Counted from the stretch's first letter, positions 7,171 through 17,330 are shown. The stretch: DNA of 20,719 nt from JAVKDP01 sp040222185 (GCA_040222185.1 JAVKDP010000017.1:1-20719); one strand, 5' to 3'. A program made the numbers and translations. The notes: generated by a model not told the origin, from the sequence alone.

Positions 7171-8948
7171 TTTCCCCCGGAAACTTCTACATATCTGTCG
7201 TAATACGTTCTAGCCATAACTGTATCCCCTGCTAAAACGTGATACCTGGCATAGTTGTATAGCATCTCACTGGAAGAAGGATCCAGCTTTTCACTTTTCT
7301 CCAACCAGAATCCAGCTCTGTCCAAATCCTGGTTTAGCAGATATACTGCAGACAAAGTATTTATAAAATATGAATCCTTTCTTTCCTCTTTGTTTAAAAT
7401 AAAGTGCAGTAATAATGCTGTATTACTATCTAATGATCTTTCTGTAACCGTTTCCGCAATTCCTTTCTTGAGAAGCTTGTCGTTAAAAATCTGCCATTGA
7501 CCCAGTGAAATATAATGATCAGAAATCTGGGTCTTATCACCTCGATTGAAATAATAATTTACTGCATCGGTTAGCCCAAGATAAATGGGCCTTTTCATTC
7601 TCCAGGTTGATGCCGCAACAGAATCAACATAAGACCGCTTTAGATATCCATCAATAACCCTTTGAAAGTTAGCCTGCTCCTGGATCGGAGTAAGACCCTT
7701 TACGAATGGATATCCTGAGGTTAATCGTACAACTGGAGCATCTGAAAAAGTAGCTTCAAAATTATTCAATTTCGGCCTGGCTGATAAATTATTTGGTAAA
7801 TAGTAATCGTTTAGTTGAACCTCTTTCATTCTATCAAAGAAGAGTTCACCTATTAATTGGTTTCCATCCCAGTCTGGATGAAGGTGATCAACAAAAAAAC
7901 TATTGTCCGGAATACTGCTTAGTGAGCTATCAAAGGACACGCTATAAATATCTACCAGCTCTGCATCATATTTCATCGCCAGCTCTCTGATCACGTCATT
8001 TATTTCATCAGGGGCTCTAAATCTGATCTCGTCCAACTCTTTTGCTTTTTTGAATCCCTCAATTGCTGATTCTGTATCTCCACTAGTTAGTGCTTCTTTA
8101 GCTTCTTCAAATGAACTTAAAGCCTCTTCATCTTCACCCAATGGAGCCTGATCCTTTAAGTTTGAGGCTACTGTACCTATATAAACTGGTATGCCTTTCT
8201 CAGAAAAAATGTCCATAACATCTGAGATATTACTTCTGAACTGATCGATTCCGGCATTATAAACTTCTCCACCTAACGGAATATCGGACTCACTAACCAC
8301 CCTTGCCATCAACGTTCTGTTTTCCGAGTTTTTATTTTCTCCGGCCAACATGTTTTCAAAAAGTTGGTATAGCCTTGAACCTTTTAGTCTTAGTGTCAAT
8401 CTCTTGAGACCTACCTGTTTCCCTGCACCAAATTGGGTACTTCCTACTCCAAATGATCCGTAAAATTCATTGTGACCAGCATAAATTACAATTGCATCCG
8501 GCTCGTAATCTTTAACACGACGACTTAAATCCCAGATTACATAACTGTTTACAGCAGTCATACCAAGATTTATAACCTCGATATTTAGGCCCTGTGTTTC
8601 CATAAGCAGTTTCTGCTCCAGCCTGTTTGAAAAGCTACCGTTGAAATTAAAGGGAAAACCCTGGGTTGTAGAACCACCAAAAACAAATACTCTGAATGTA
8701 TCATCTGTCTTCTCTTTTAAAAAGGGAGCGGGGGCGACCTGAGGAAGGAACCCTGGAAAATACCTTCCCGGGAAAGCCGGGTTTGTTGCCAGGAACTGTG
8801 GCTTCTCAGGCATTTCGATAAACAGGTCCTGTTTATCCTGATTGTAGTTGCCAATACGCAATCCAATCTCAACCAGTAATAAAAGCACGAAAGGAAAGAA
8901 TATCGTAAACAGCCAAAAAAAGACTTTTTTACTTGAAGAGAGAGCCAT
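7167..8948 (-). CDS. Membrane-anchored SGNH/GDSL-family hydrolase with TPR-like insertion
   Basis: This 593-residue protein has an N-terminal membrane segment (about 9-29, VFFWLFTIFFPFVLLLLVEIG), probably an anchor leaving the rest outside the cytoplasm. SGNH blocks are clear: block I VFGGSTTQG (nucleophile Ser93), block II NLGM (Gly129), block III YAGHNEF (Asn160), and block V DHLHP (Asp354/His357). Between blocks III and V, residues about 272-310 resemble a TPR helix pair (EEAKEALTSGDTESAIEGFKKAKELD) followed by IRFRAPDEIN. A second TPR-like pair ends the protein (about 530-588). SGNH enzymes cleave or transfer acyl/ester groups, but the substrate here is unknown. The ATG at 8948 has no clear Shine-Dalgarno motif. 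The gene lies downstream of the rpoC terminator with a candidate promoter of its own and overlaps the convergent LacI gene by 4 bp. It is unlikely to belong to either neighbouring operon. Confidence 0.88.
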   Translation of the reverse strand: MALSSSKKVFFWLFTIFFPFVLLLLVEIGLRIGNYNQDKQDLFIEMPEKPQFLATNPAFPGRYFPGFLPQVAPAPFLKEKTDDTFRVFVFGGSTTQGFPFNFNGSFSNRLEQKLLMETQGLNIEVINLGMTAVNSYVIWDLSRRVKDYEPDAIVIYAGHNEFYGSFGVGSTQFGAGKQVGLKRLTLRLKGSRLYQLFENMLAGENKNSENRTLMARVVSESDIPLGGEVYNAGIDQFRSNISDVMDIFSEKGIPVYIGTVASNLKDQAPLGEDEEALSSFEEAKEALTSGDTESAIEGFKKAKELDEIRFRAPDEINDVIRELAMKYDAELVDIYSVSFDSSLSSIPDNSFFVDHLHPDWDGNQLIGELFFDRMKEVQLNDYYLPNNLSARPKLNNFEATFSDAPVVRLTSGYPFVKGLTPIQEQANFQRVIDGYLKRSYVDSVAASTWRMKRPIYLGLTDAVNYYFNRGDKTQISDHYISLGQWQIFNDKLLKKGIAETVTERSLDSNTALLLHFILNKEERKDSYFINTLSAVYLLNQDLDRAGFWLEKSEKLDPSSSEMLYNYARYHVLAGDTVMARTYYDRYVEVSGGN

Positions 8949-8987
8949 TTCGAATAGTTTTTGAGATCATATTATGTTTAGAGTTTG

Positions 8988-9018
8988 ATTGTACCCGAAT
9001 TATTTACAAACGGCACAA
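8988..9018 (-). promoter_or_regulatory. Candidate promoter of the SGNH hydrolase gene
   Basis: On the minus strand TTGTGC (9018-9013) precedes TACAAT (8993-8988) with a 19-nt spacer, about 40 nt before the ATG at 8948. It lies beyond the rpoC terminator, where a new promoter would be needed. The spacer is long for sigma-70. Confidence 0.35.
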
Positions 9019-9075
9019 CTTCACCATTGGAATTCTTAAAAGCAAGATCAGGTATTAATCCCCTTTTTGCACTTA

Positions 9076-9094
9076 CTCAATTTCGAGAATTGAG
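9076..9094. repeat. Short inverted repeat upstream of the SGNH gene
   Basis: CTCAATT (9076-9082) and AATTGAG (9088-9094) pair around a 5-nt centre (TCGAG). The site lies between the rpoC terminator and the candidate SGNH promoter. It has no U-run on either strand, so it is a possible operator rather than a terminator. Confidence 0.35.
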
Positions 9095-9103
9095 ATCATA
9101 AAA

Positions 9104-9131
9104 AAAGCCCCTTCTATTCAAAAGGGGCTTT
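9104..9131 (-). terminator. Intrinsic terminator of the rpoBC operon (bidirectional)
   Basis: AAAGCCCCTT (9104-9113) pairs with AAGGGGCTTT (9122-9131) around an 8-nt loop. On the minus strand the stem is followed by a run of Ts, and the plus strand also has a T-run after it (9134-9139). It starts 27 nt after the rpoC stop and should end the long minus-strand transcript. Confidence 0.92.
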
Positions 9132-9158
9132 AATTTTTTATAAACTATGTATTACTGG

Positions 9159-12100
9159 TTACTCACCAATTACTGTAGTTTCTTCGTCGCTTCCACCAAG
9201 GGCTTCAAATACCTTAGCTACTTCAACGTCACCTTCTTCCATGTCTTGTTTTGAACCAACGATGATATCGTTGTAATCACGAAGACCGGTTCCAGCAGGT
9301 ACTTTATGACCTACTACAACATTTTCCTTTAGACCACGCAAGAAGTCTTTCTTAGCCTCAATAGAAGCCTGAGTAAGAACCTTAGTCGTCTCCTGGAAAG
9401 AAGCAGCTGACAGCCAGCTTTCAGTGGAAAGCGCAGCACGAGTAATACCGAGAAGTATTGGTCTGGAGATAGCTGGTTCAGCTTCTCTAGTTTGTAACTC
9501 GTCTAACCCATCTTTGATTAGCTGATTGTTGATGTCACGAACTTCACGACGATCGAGGATCGTACCTTTTTTCAGTTCACTACCACCATTATCAGTGATT
9601 ACAAATTTACCAATTAACTCGTCGTTTCTTAAGTTGATTTCAAAGCGATCTACTTTATCACCTTCAAGGAACATAGTGTCACCTGAATCCGTGATTTCAA
9701 CTTTCTGCATCATGGTGCTTACGATAACTTCAATATGCTTATCGTTTATTTTTACACCCTGAAGACGATATACTTCCTGAATCTCATTTACGAGATAAGA
9801 CTGTACAGCGTATGGCCCGAGGATATTAAGAATATCTTGTGCAGGTATTGTTCCATCAGATAATGGCTGCCCTGCTTTCACAAAGTCATTAGACTGAACA
9901 AGAATATGCTTGCTCAATGAAATCAGATATTTCTTCTCTTCAGTTCCGTCTTTTGAACGAACAAGAACTTCTTGAGAACCTCTCTTACGGCCACCCATTT
10001 CAACTATACCATCAATCTCAGATACCGCTGCAGGATCACTTGGTGAACGAGCTTCAAATAGCTCGGTAACACGTGGAAGACCCGCTGTAATATCTTTAGA
10101 TTTAGAAGTAGCTCTAGGAATCTTTGCTATAACCTGACCTGAGAATACTTTCTCGCCATTTTCTACAACAATATGTGTATCAACTGGAAGAGTGCTTTCT
10201 CTAAGAATGTCACCAGAACCTTTAACCACAAGAGTTGGTACTAATACACGATCTTTTGAATCAATGATCACTTTTTCTCTGTGACCTGTTTGCGCATCAG
10301 TATCGTCGGTAAAGGTTACACTTTCAATTACATCTTTGTACTCAAGCGTACCATCAATTTCGGAGAAGATTAGTGCGTTATATGGATCCCACTTACAGAG
10401 CTGTGCTCCTTTCGGTACCATATCGCCTTCTTCAACCATCATTTCACAACCGTATGGAATATTGTAGCTGATAAGAACTTTGCCTTCATCATCTACAATT
10501 TTAAGCTCACCAGCACGGCTTAAAACAACGTTATGCTCTTCTTCACCATCATCGTAGTTAACAACACGAACGTTTTCAAACTCAACTTTACCATCAAATT
10601 TGGCTTTGTGTTGAGAATCTGCTTCCAGACGAGATGCTGTACCACCAACGTGGAATGTACGAAGAGTAAGCTGAGTACCAGGTTCACCGATAGATTGTGC
10701 CGCAATAACACCTACAGCCTCACCTTTCTCAACAACAGTACCGCGAGCTAAGTCACGTCCGTAACATTTCGCACATACACCGCGACCGGTTTCACAAGTT
10801 AGTACAGAACGAATTTCAACTTCTTCGATTGAAGTCTCCGCTACTTTTTTAGCAATGGTCTCATCGATCATTTGGTTTGCTTCGCAAATCAGATCATCAG
10901 TGATTGGATCATATACATCATGTAGTGAGAAACGCCCAATGATTCTATCTTCTAAACGCTCGATAATATCTTCATTATCCTTTAATGCTTGCATCTTGAT
11001 ACCACGTAAAGTACCGCAATCATCTTCAGTAATGATCACATCCTGGGAAACATCCACAAGACGACGAGTCAGGTAACCCGCATCGGCAGTTTTAAGTGCA
11101 GTATCGGCAAGACCTTTACGAGCACCGTGAGTAGAGATAAAGTATTCAAGAACCGAAAGACCTTCCTTGAATGAAGAAAGAATCGGGTTTTCAATAACCT
11201 CATTTCCTTGTTGCATGGAACTTTTTTGAGGCTTAGCCATCAAACCACGCATACCACCTAACTGGCGAATCTGCTCTTTCGAACCCCTTGCACCAGAATC
11301 GGCCATCATAAATACAGGGTTGAAACCGTCTCTATCTTCTGCTAGTGCAGTGAAAAGTGTTTCAGATACTCTGTTTGTGGTACTTGTCCACTTATCAATT
11401 CCCTGGTTGTAACGCTCATTATCAGTAATGAAACCCATTTCATAACGACCCTGGATATCAGTTACTTCATCCTTGGCTCCGTTAATCAGGTTTGCTTTTT
11501 CATCCGGAATAATGATGTCTTCAAGGCTAAATGAAAGGCCGCCTAAGGTTGCATTTTCGTATCCGATTTTCTTCATGTCATCCAGGAAGGCAGAACATTT
11601 CGCTGTTCCTGCTACTCCATGAATATCACCAATCAAAATACGCAGCTCTTTCTTGCCTAACGTTTTATTGATATATCCCATCTCAGGTGGAACTATTTTG
11701 TTAAATAGTACACGCCCAGTAGAGGTTTTAATTACTTCTGTTACCGGCTCAACATCGGCATTCAGTGTCTCAATTCTTACATTGATTTTTGAATGGATGT
11801 TTAGCTGACCTTGGTCAAACGCTATAATAACTTCATCAGTAGAAGCAAAGGTTTTTCCTTCTCCAACTTGCCCGTTTCTTGGCTTTGTGAGGTAATACAG
11901 ACCCAAGATCATATCCTGAGAAGGTACTGCAATAGGGCCACCGCTCGCAGGGCTCATAATATTATGAGAGCCAAGCATAAGTACAGATGCTTCAAGAACA
12001 GCATCATGGCTTAACGGTAAGTGAACCGCCATCTGATCACCATCAAAATCGGCATTAAATGCAGTACACGCTAATGGATGTAATCGTATCGCCTTCTCTT

Positions 12101-13466
12101 CAATAAGAACGGGCTGGAATGCCTGGATGCCCAAACGGTGAAGCGTTGGAGCACGGTTAAGCATTACCGGGTGTCCATCAATTACATTTTCAAGAACTTC
12201 CCATACAACCTGGTCTCTGCGATCAACAACTTTCTTCGCACTTTTAACCGTTTTGACATATCCACGCTCAATCAATCTGCGGATAATAAATGGTTTGTAA
12301 AGCTCAACAGCCATTTCTTTAGGAAGACCGCACTCGTGCATTTTAAGCTCAGGGCCTACAACGATTACAGAACGGCCTGAGTAATCAACTCGTTTACCTA
12401 AAAGGTTTTGACGGAAACGACCGCTCTTTCCTTTTAGCATATCGCTAAGAGACTTCAGAGGACGGTTGTTGTTTCTTACTGCGTTTGATTTACGAGAGTT
12501 GTCGTAAAGTGAATCAACTGCTTCCTGAAGCATTCTCTTCTCATTTCTGAGGATTACATCAGGAGCCTTAATATCAATTAATCTCTTCAGTCTGTTATTT
12601 CTGATAATAACACGACGGTAAAGGTCATTTAAATCAGACGTTGCAAAACGCCCACCTTCTAATGGAACTAAAGGTCTTAGTTCTGGTGGAATTACAGGGA
12701 TTACACGTTGAACCATCCATTCTGGCTGGTTTTCAGTATGTCTTGCTGCTGCACGGAATGATTCGATTACCTGGAGGCGCTTTAGCTTCTTTTTCTTACG
12801 CATTTGAGAAGTCTCATGCTTCACTTCATAGCGTAGTTGATATGCTAACTCGTCAAGATCAAGATCGGCAAGCATTGCTTCAAGAGCATCAGCACCTTCT
12901 TTAACAATGAATTTATCCTCATCGTCATCATCAAGATCATAATTATCTTCAGGTAGCTGGTCCAGGATATCATACTTCTCTTCTTCAGAGATCATGTCAC
13001 CTTTTGCGTAACCTAAATCACGAGCTAAACCAGGATTGATGATTACGAAAGTCTCGTAATACACAATACGGTCTAGGTTCTTGGATGAAAGTCCAACGAG
13101 ATAAGCAATTTTGTTTGGAAGGGATTTGAAATACCAAATATGTACTACAGGTACGGTAAGGGTAATGTGTCCCATTCGCTCACGGCGAACTGCTTTCCTG
13201 GTTACTTCAACACCGCAACGATCACAAATAATACCTTTGTAACGAATACGCTTGTACTTACCGCAATGGCATTCGTAATCTTTAACAGGTCCGAAGATCT
13301 TCTCACAGAAAAGACCGTCCATCTCTGGCTTAAAGGTTCTGTAGTTAATCGTTTCAGGTGTTAAAACTTCACCATGAGAACGTGATAATATAGTTTCAGC
13401 AGAAGCAAGGGATACTCCAATGCTTTTAAAGTCGTTCGTAACTGCTAATGTTTTAGTTATTGGCAA
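9159..13466 (-). CDS. rpoC: DNA-directed RNA polymerase subunit beta'
   Basis: This 1435-residue beta' subunit, of about the Bacteroidota length, forms the active centre of RNA polymerase with beta. Visible motifs are: the N-terminal zinc site Cys66, Cys68, Cys81, Cys84 (ECHCGKYKR, CDRCG); the catalytic Mg motif NADFDGDQMAVH with Asp473, Asp475, Asp477; the bridge helix (about 772-802, EYFISTHGARKGLADTALK); the second zinc site Cys817, Cys891, Cys898, Cys901; and the trigger-loop region (about 925-942, SIGEPGTQLTLRTFHVGG). No insertion, intein or frameshift is seen. The start is a TTG at 13466: the N-terminus MPITKTLAVTNDFKSI is in register with the family, a GGAGG lies 7 nt upstream, and the first internal Met (residue 49) is too late. 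The gene follows rpoB by 31 nt and is the last of the operon before the terminator. Confidence 0.99.
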   Translation of the reverse strand: MPITKTLAVTNDFKSIGVSLASAETILSRSHGEVLTPETINYRTFKPEMDGLFCEKIFGPVKDYECHCGKYKRIRYKGIICDRCGVEVTRKAVRRERMGHITLTVPVVHIWYFKSLPNKIAYLVGLSSKNLDRIVYYETFVIINPGLARDLGYAKGDMISEEEKYDILDQLPEDNYDLDDDDEDKFIVKEGADALEAMLADLDLDELAYQLRYEVKHETSQMRKKKKLKRLQVIESFRAAARHTENQPEWMVQRVIPVIPPELRPLVPLEGGRFATSDLNDLYRRVIIRNNRLKRLIDIKAPDVILRNEKRMLQEAVDSLYDNSRKSNAVRNNNRPLKSLSDMLKGKSGRFRQNLLGKRVDYSGRSVIVVGPELKMHECGLPKEMAVELYKPFIIRRLIERGYVKTVKSAKKVVDRRDQVVWEVLENVIDGHPVMLNRAPTLHRLGIQAFQPVLIEEKAIRLHPLACTAFNADFDGDQMAVHLPLSHDAVLEASVLMLGSHNIMSPASGGPIAVPSQDMILGLYYLTKPRNGQVGEGKTFASTDEVIIAFDQGQLNIHSKINVRIETLNADVEPVTEVIKTSTGRVLFNKIVPPEMGYINKTLGKKELRILIGDIHGVAGTAKCSAFLDDMKKIGYENATLGGLSFSLEDIIIPDEKANLINGAKDEVTDIQGRYEMGFITDNERYNQGIDKWTSTTNRVSETLFTALAEDRDGFNPVFMMADSGARGSKEQIRQLGGMRGLMAKPQKSSMQQGNEVIENPILSSFKEGLSVLEYFISTHGARKGLADTALKTADAGYLTRRLVDVSQDVIITEDDCGTLRGIKMQALKDNEDIIERLEDRIIGRFSLHDVYDPITDDLICEANQMIDETIAKKVAETSIEEVEIRSVLTCETGRGVCAKCYGRDLARGTVVEKGEAVGVIAAQSIGEPGTQLTLRTFHVGGTASRLEADSQHKAKFDGKVEFENVRVVNYDDGEEEHNVVLSRAGELKIVDDEGKVLISYNIPYGCEMMVEEGDMVPKGAQLCKWDPYNALIFSEIDGTLEYKDVIESVTFTDDTDAQTGHREKVIIDSKDRVLVPTLVVKGSGDILRESTLPVDTHIVVENGEKVFSGQVIAKIPRATSKSKDITAGLPRVTELFEARSPSDPAAVSEIDGIVEMGGRKRGSQEVLVRSKDGTEEKKYLISLSKHILVQSNDFVKAGQPLSDGTIPAQDILNILGPYAVQSYLVNEIQEVYRLQGVKINDKHIEVIVSTMMQKVEITDSGDTMFLEGDKVDRFEINLRNDELIGKFVITDNGGSELKKGTILDRREVRDINNQLIKDGLDELQTREAEPAISRPILLGITRAALSTESWLSAASFQETTKVLTQASIEAKKDFLRGLKENVVVGHKVPAGTGLRDYNDIIVGSKQDMEEGDVEVAKVFEALGGSDEETTVIGE

Positions 13467-13473
13467 GGGTTTT

Positions 13474-13478
13474 CCTCC
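13474..13478 (-). promoter_or_regulatory. Shine-Dalgarno site that fixes the rpoC TTG start
   Basis: GGAGG on the minus strand ends 7 nt before the TTG at 13466. No ATG or GTG in frame is as well placed, so this site decides the unusual start. Confidence 0.85.
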
Positions 13479-13497
13479 GATACGTTATTAACAGTGA

Positions 13498-16400
13498 TTA
13501 ATCTAAATGAATTTCAAGGCCGAGACCCATAAGCTCTCGTAGTAATACCTTAAATGATTCCGGTACGTCTCCATCAGGAAGGTTTTCACCTTTTACAATG
13601 GCTTCATAAACTTTGGAACGTCCTTTAACATCATCACTTTTTACAGTGAGCATTTCTTTCAGGATACTTGAAGCACCGTAAGCATACAGCGCCCAAACTT
13701 CCATCTCTCCAAGTCTTTGACCACCAAACTGAGCTTTACCACCCAACGGCTGTTGTGTAATAAGCGAGTATGGTCCAATAGAACGAGAGTGCATTTTGTC
13801 TTGAACAAGGTGATTCAACTTGATCATGTAGATATAACCGATGGTAGTTTTCTGAGCAAAAGGCTCACCGCTACGTCCGTCATACAAGTTAACTCTACCA
13901 TCATCCGGCAAGCCAGCTTCTCTAAGTTTGGCTTTTACATCATCCATGCTTGCACCATCAAAGATTGGTGAAGCGAATGTTGTGCCAAGCTTTTTAGCTG
14001 CCCATCCAAGGATAGTTTCGTAAATCTGACCAAGGTTCATACGAGAAGGTACACCAAGTGGGTTTAGACAGATATCTACAGGAGTTCCATCTTCCATAAA
14101 CGGCATATCTTCAACAGGTACAATTTTAGCAACCACACCTTTGTTACCGTGACGACCAGCCATCTTATCACCTACCTGAAGCTTACGCTTTTTGGCGATG
14201 TATACTTTAGCTTTCTGGATGATTCCCGGAGGAAGTTCATCACCAACCTGAATGGCAAATGTTCGTCGTTTTGCTTCACTATCAATAGATCTGCGAAGCT
14301 CACGATAGTTATGGAATAATAAGCGTACGTGTTTAACCAGTTCCTGATCAGTAGCCCAGTCAATATCTTCATTGATGTTTACTGGATCAATTTCTTCGAA
14401 TACTGATTTCTTGTACTTCTCACCTTTTGGAATTAGCTCATAGTTACTATAGTCTAATACGCCAGGAGATGTTTTGTCTCTAAGAAGCGAGTACATCTTA
14501 TCCGCCCATTGCTGATTTAGCTCTGCAATTTGCTGTGAATGACGTTCTTGCTCTTGCTCAACACGCTTTTTCTCTTCTTTTCTGGAAACTAACTCATCAC
14601 GCTTTCTGCTAAACAGTTTTGTATGAATTACAGTACCAGATACGCCCGGTGGCGTTTTAAGAGATGCATCTTTAACATCACCAGCTTTATCACCAAAGAT
14701 TGCGCGAAGTAATTTTTCTTCCGGAGTAGGATCTGTTTCTCCTTTTGGAGTAATTTTACCTACTAAGATATCACTAGGATTAACTTTAGCACCTACTCGA
14801 ATCATACCTCTTTCGTTGAGGTTTCGAGTTGCTTCTTCACTTACGTTTGGAATTTCACGTGTAAGTTCTTCTTCTCCACGCTTCGTGTCACGAACTTGTT
14901 GTTCGAATTCGGTAATGTGGATGGAAGTATAAATATCTTCCTGAACAACGCGCTCACTAATAACAATCGCATCCTCAAAGTTATATCCACGCCAAGGCAT
15001 GAAAGCAACTAGCAGGTTACGACCAAGAGCAAGCTCTCCACCATCAGTAGAACAACCATCAACGATAGCCTGGTTCTTCTTCACTTTGTCACCAACCTTT
15101 ACGATTGGGCGCTGGTTAGTAGCTGTATCCTGGTTCGTTCTTGTGAACTTCTCAAGTTTGTAAGATTTAACTCCACCATCGAAATAGCAGTTTTGCTCTA
15201 ACTCAGTTCGGTCGTATTTAACACGAACTTCAGTTGCACTTACATATACTACTTCACCATTGGCTTCAGCAGTAACAATTGCACGTGAGTCACGAGCTGC
15301 ACGATGCTCAAGACCAGTTCCTACAACAGGCGCTTCAGGGCGAAGTAGTGGAACGGCTTGACGCTGCATGTTAGATCCCATAAGGGCTCTGTTCGCATCA
15401 TCATGCTCAATAAATGGAATTAATGCTGCTGCAAGAGATGTAATCTGGTTTGTAGCAACGTCCATATACTCGATTTCATCCGTCTTAGCCTGAGAGTAGT
15501 TACCCTCGCGCATACGTGAGAAAACAGTTTCGTTTTTGAATACTCCTTTTTCATCAAGCTCTGCATTAGCCTGAGCAATTACCGTCTCATCTTCTTGTTC
15601 AGCGGCTAAGTATTCTACGTTCTTGGTTACTTTTCCGTTTTGAACTTTTCGGTAAGGAGTTTCAATAAATCCAAAGTCATTCACTTTTGCATGAATACAA
15701 AGAGATGAGATCAAACCAATGTTTGGACCTTCAGGGGTCTCAATCGGGCAAAGGCGACCGTAATGTGTATAGTGAACATCACGAACCTCAAAACCAGCAC
15801 GCTCACGAGTTAGACCACCTGGCCCAAGAGCAGACATACGACGCTTGTGCGTTAGTTCTGCAAGTGGATTCGTCTGATCCATAAACTGAGAAAGCTGATT
15901 TGTACCAAAGAATGTGTTGATAACACTAGAAATGGTACGCGCATTTACAAGATCTTGTGGTGTAAGCTGCTCAGCATCACGAGAGTTCATTCTCTCTTTA
16001 ATTGTTCTTGCCATACGAGCGAGACCAATTGCAAATTGCTGACCTAATTGCTCACCAACCGTTCTAATACGTCTATTGCTCAAATGATCAATATCATCCA
16101 CATTAGACTTCAGGTTTTTGAGGCGAATTACTTCTTTAATGATCGCTACAATATCTTCTTTTGTGAGGTACTGAACATCAGTATCGTCTAAACGGAGTCG
16201 TTTATTAAGACGGTACCTACCAACTTCACCTAGATCATACTTCTTGTCGCTAAAGAATAATCTTTCAAGAATAGCACGAGAAGTCTCTGGATCAGGCATT
16301 TCACCAGATCTGATTTGCTGGTAAACTTCCCCAAGAGCTGAATGCTCATCCCAGGTAGGATCTTTTCGAAGTGTGTTCATTACTACAGAACGTTCTGATT

Positions 16401-17322
16401 CTTCTGCACTAATTTTCTGAACAAGTATCTTCTTGGCTTCCGCTTCTTTAAACATACCGTAGTCGTCTTCAGTCAACTCATGGTCGCGCTCAAATACAAT
16501 CTTACGGTTTAATGCTTCAGAAACTTCACCAGTTTCTTCGTCAACTACTTCTTCCATTTCTTCAACAATAATATTCTCAGCAAGGCGGCGCCCAACTAAT
16601 TTTTTGTTGAAGTCTGGTTTAGAACCAAATTTAATTTCTTCAGAAAGCTCAAAAAGAGTTAGAAGCTCTAGATCAGTAGAAAATCCAAGAGCACGCAGTA
16701 GAGTGGTAGCAGGGATCTTTTTCTTTCTGTCGATATAAGCCCATAATACGTCTCGGATATCAGTTGTAAATTCAATCCATGATCCTTTAAAAGGAATTAC
16801 TCGGGCTGAATATAACTGAGTGCCGTTCGGGTGAACTGACTGACCGAAGAATACGCCTGGAGATCGGTGTAACTGACTTACGATAACACGCTCAGCTCCA
16901 TTTATGATAAAAGTACCACGGTTGGTCATCCAGGGTAAGTCACCCAGAAAAACTTCCTGCTCAATTGTTTCACTTGCTTCATCACTATCATCAACAGATG
17001 AAAGTCTTAATTTAGCTTTTAATGGAACAGAATAGGTAAGCCCGCGATCCTGACATTCTTTGATTGTATAACGAGGCACATCCACGTTGTAGTAAAGAAA
17101 CTCAAGTATATGTGTTTCGCGAGTATCCTGTATTGGGAAGTTCTCGTCGAATATACGTTGTAAACCCTGGCTTGCACGTCCATTCGGTGCAATATCAAGT
17201 TGAACGAATTTCTCGAATGATTCTAACTGAATATCCAGAAAGTCCGGGTATTCTAATATTTGTTGGGTGCGCCCAAAAGATTGGCGTTCCGTATTTGGAA
17301 TAAAATGCATCTTCTTGCTCAA
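13498..17322 (-). CDS. rpoB: DNA-directed RNA polymerase subunit beta
   Basis: This 1274-residue beta subunit pairs with RpoC. The N-terminus TERQSFGRTQQILEYPDFLD is typical of the family. The rifampicin-pocket cluster I is at 471-503 (FFGTNQLSQFMDQTNPLAEL, then THKRRMSALGPGG), with Gln479, Asp482, His492 and Ser497 matching E. coli 513, 516, 526 and 531. All are the sensitive-type residues. It is followed by GRLCPIETPEGPNIGLI. Further on are KMAGRHGNKGVVAKI and PFMEDGTPVDICLNPLGVPS, and a C-terminus ELMGLGLEIHLD. The predicted start is TTG at 17322, with GAGGAG 8 nt upstream. An ATG four codons later (17310) is a weaker alternative with no spaced Shine-Dalgarno motif. The gene lies 134 nt after rplL, across three inverted repeats that may modulate polymerase-gene expression relative to ribosomal proteins. 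Confidence 0.99.
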   Translation of the reverse strand: MSKKMHFIPNTERQSFGRTQQILEYPDFLDIQLESFEKFVQLDIAPNGRASQGLQRIFDENFPIQDTRETHILEFLYYNVDVPRYTIKECQDRGLTYSVPLKAKLRLSSVDDSDEASETIEQEVFLGDLPWMTNRGTFIINGAERVIVSQLHRSPGVFFGQSVHPNGTQLYSARVIPFKGSWIEFTTDIRDVLWAYIDRKKKIPATTLLRALGFSTDLELLTLFELSEEIKFGSKPDFNKKLVGRRLAENIIVEEMEEVVDEETGEVSEALNRKIVFERDHELTEDDYGMFKEAEAKKILVQKISAEESERSVVMNTLRKDPTWDEHSALGEVYQQIRSGEMPDPETSRAILERLFFSDKKYDLGEVGRYRLNKRLRLDDTDVQYLTKEDIVAIIKEVIRLKNLKSNVDDIDHLSNRRIRTVGEQLGQQFAIGLARMARTIKERMNSRDAEQLTPQDLVNARTISSVINTFFGTNQLSQFMDQTNPLAELTHKRRMSALGPGGLTRERAGFEVRDVHYTHYGRLCPIETPEGPNIGLISSLCIHAKVNDFGFIETPYRKVQNGKVTKNVEYLAAEQEDETVIAQANAELDEKGVFKNETVFSRMREGNYSQAKTDEIEYMDVATNQITSLAAALIPFIEHDDANRALMGSNMQRQAVPLLRPEAPVVGTGLEHRAARDSRAIVTAEANGEVVYVSATEVRVKYDRTELEQNCYFDGGVKSYKLEKFTRTNQDTATNQRPIVKVGDKVKKNQAIVDGCSTDGGELALGRNLLVAFMPWRGYNFEDAIVISERVVQEDIYTSIHITEFEQQVRDTKRGEEELTREIPNVSEEATRNLNERGMIRVGAKVNPSDILVGKITPKGETDPTPEEKLLRAIFGDKAGDVKDASLKTPPGVSGTVIHTKLFSRKRDELVSRKEEKKRVEQEQERHSQQIAELNQQWADKMYSLLRDKTSPGVLDYSNYELIPKGEKYKKSVFEEIDPVNINEDIDWATDQELVKHVRLLFHNYRELRRSIDSEAKRRTFAIQVGDELPPGIIQKAKVYIAKKRKLQVGDKMAGRHGNKGVVAKIVPVEDMPFMEDGTPVDICLNPLGVPSRMNLGQIYETILGWAAKKLGTTFASPIFDGASMDDVKAKLREAGLPDDGRVNLYDGRSGEPFAQKTTIGYIYMIKLNHLVQDKMHSRSIGPYSLITQQPLGGKAQFGGQRLGEMEVWALYAYGASSILKEMLTVKSDDVKGRSKVYEAIVKGENLPDGDVPESFKVLLRELMGLGLEIHLD

Positions 17323-17330
17323 AAGGACCT

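Noticed and set aside
13498..17322. Rifampicin-resistance substitutions in RpoB
   Set aside because: Positions equivalent to E. coli Q513, D516, H526 and S531 all carry the sensitive-type residues.
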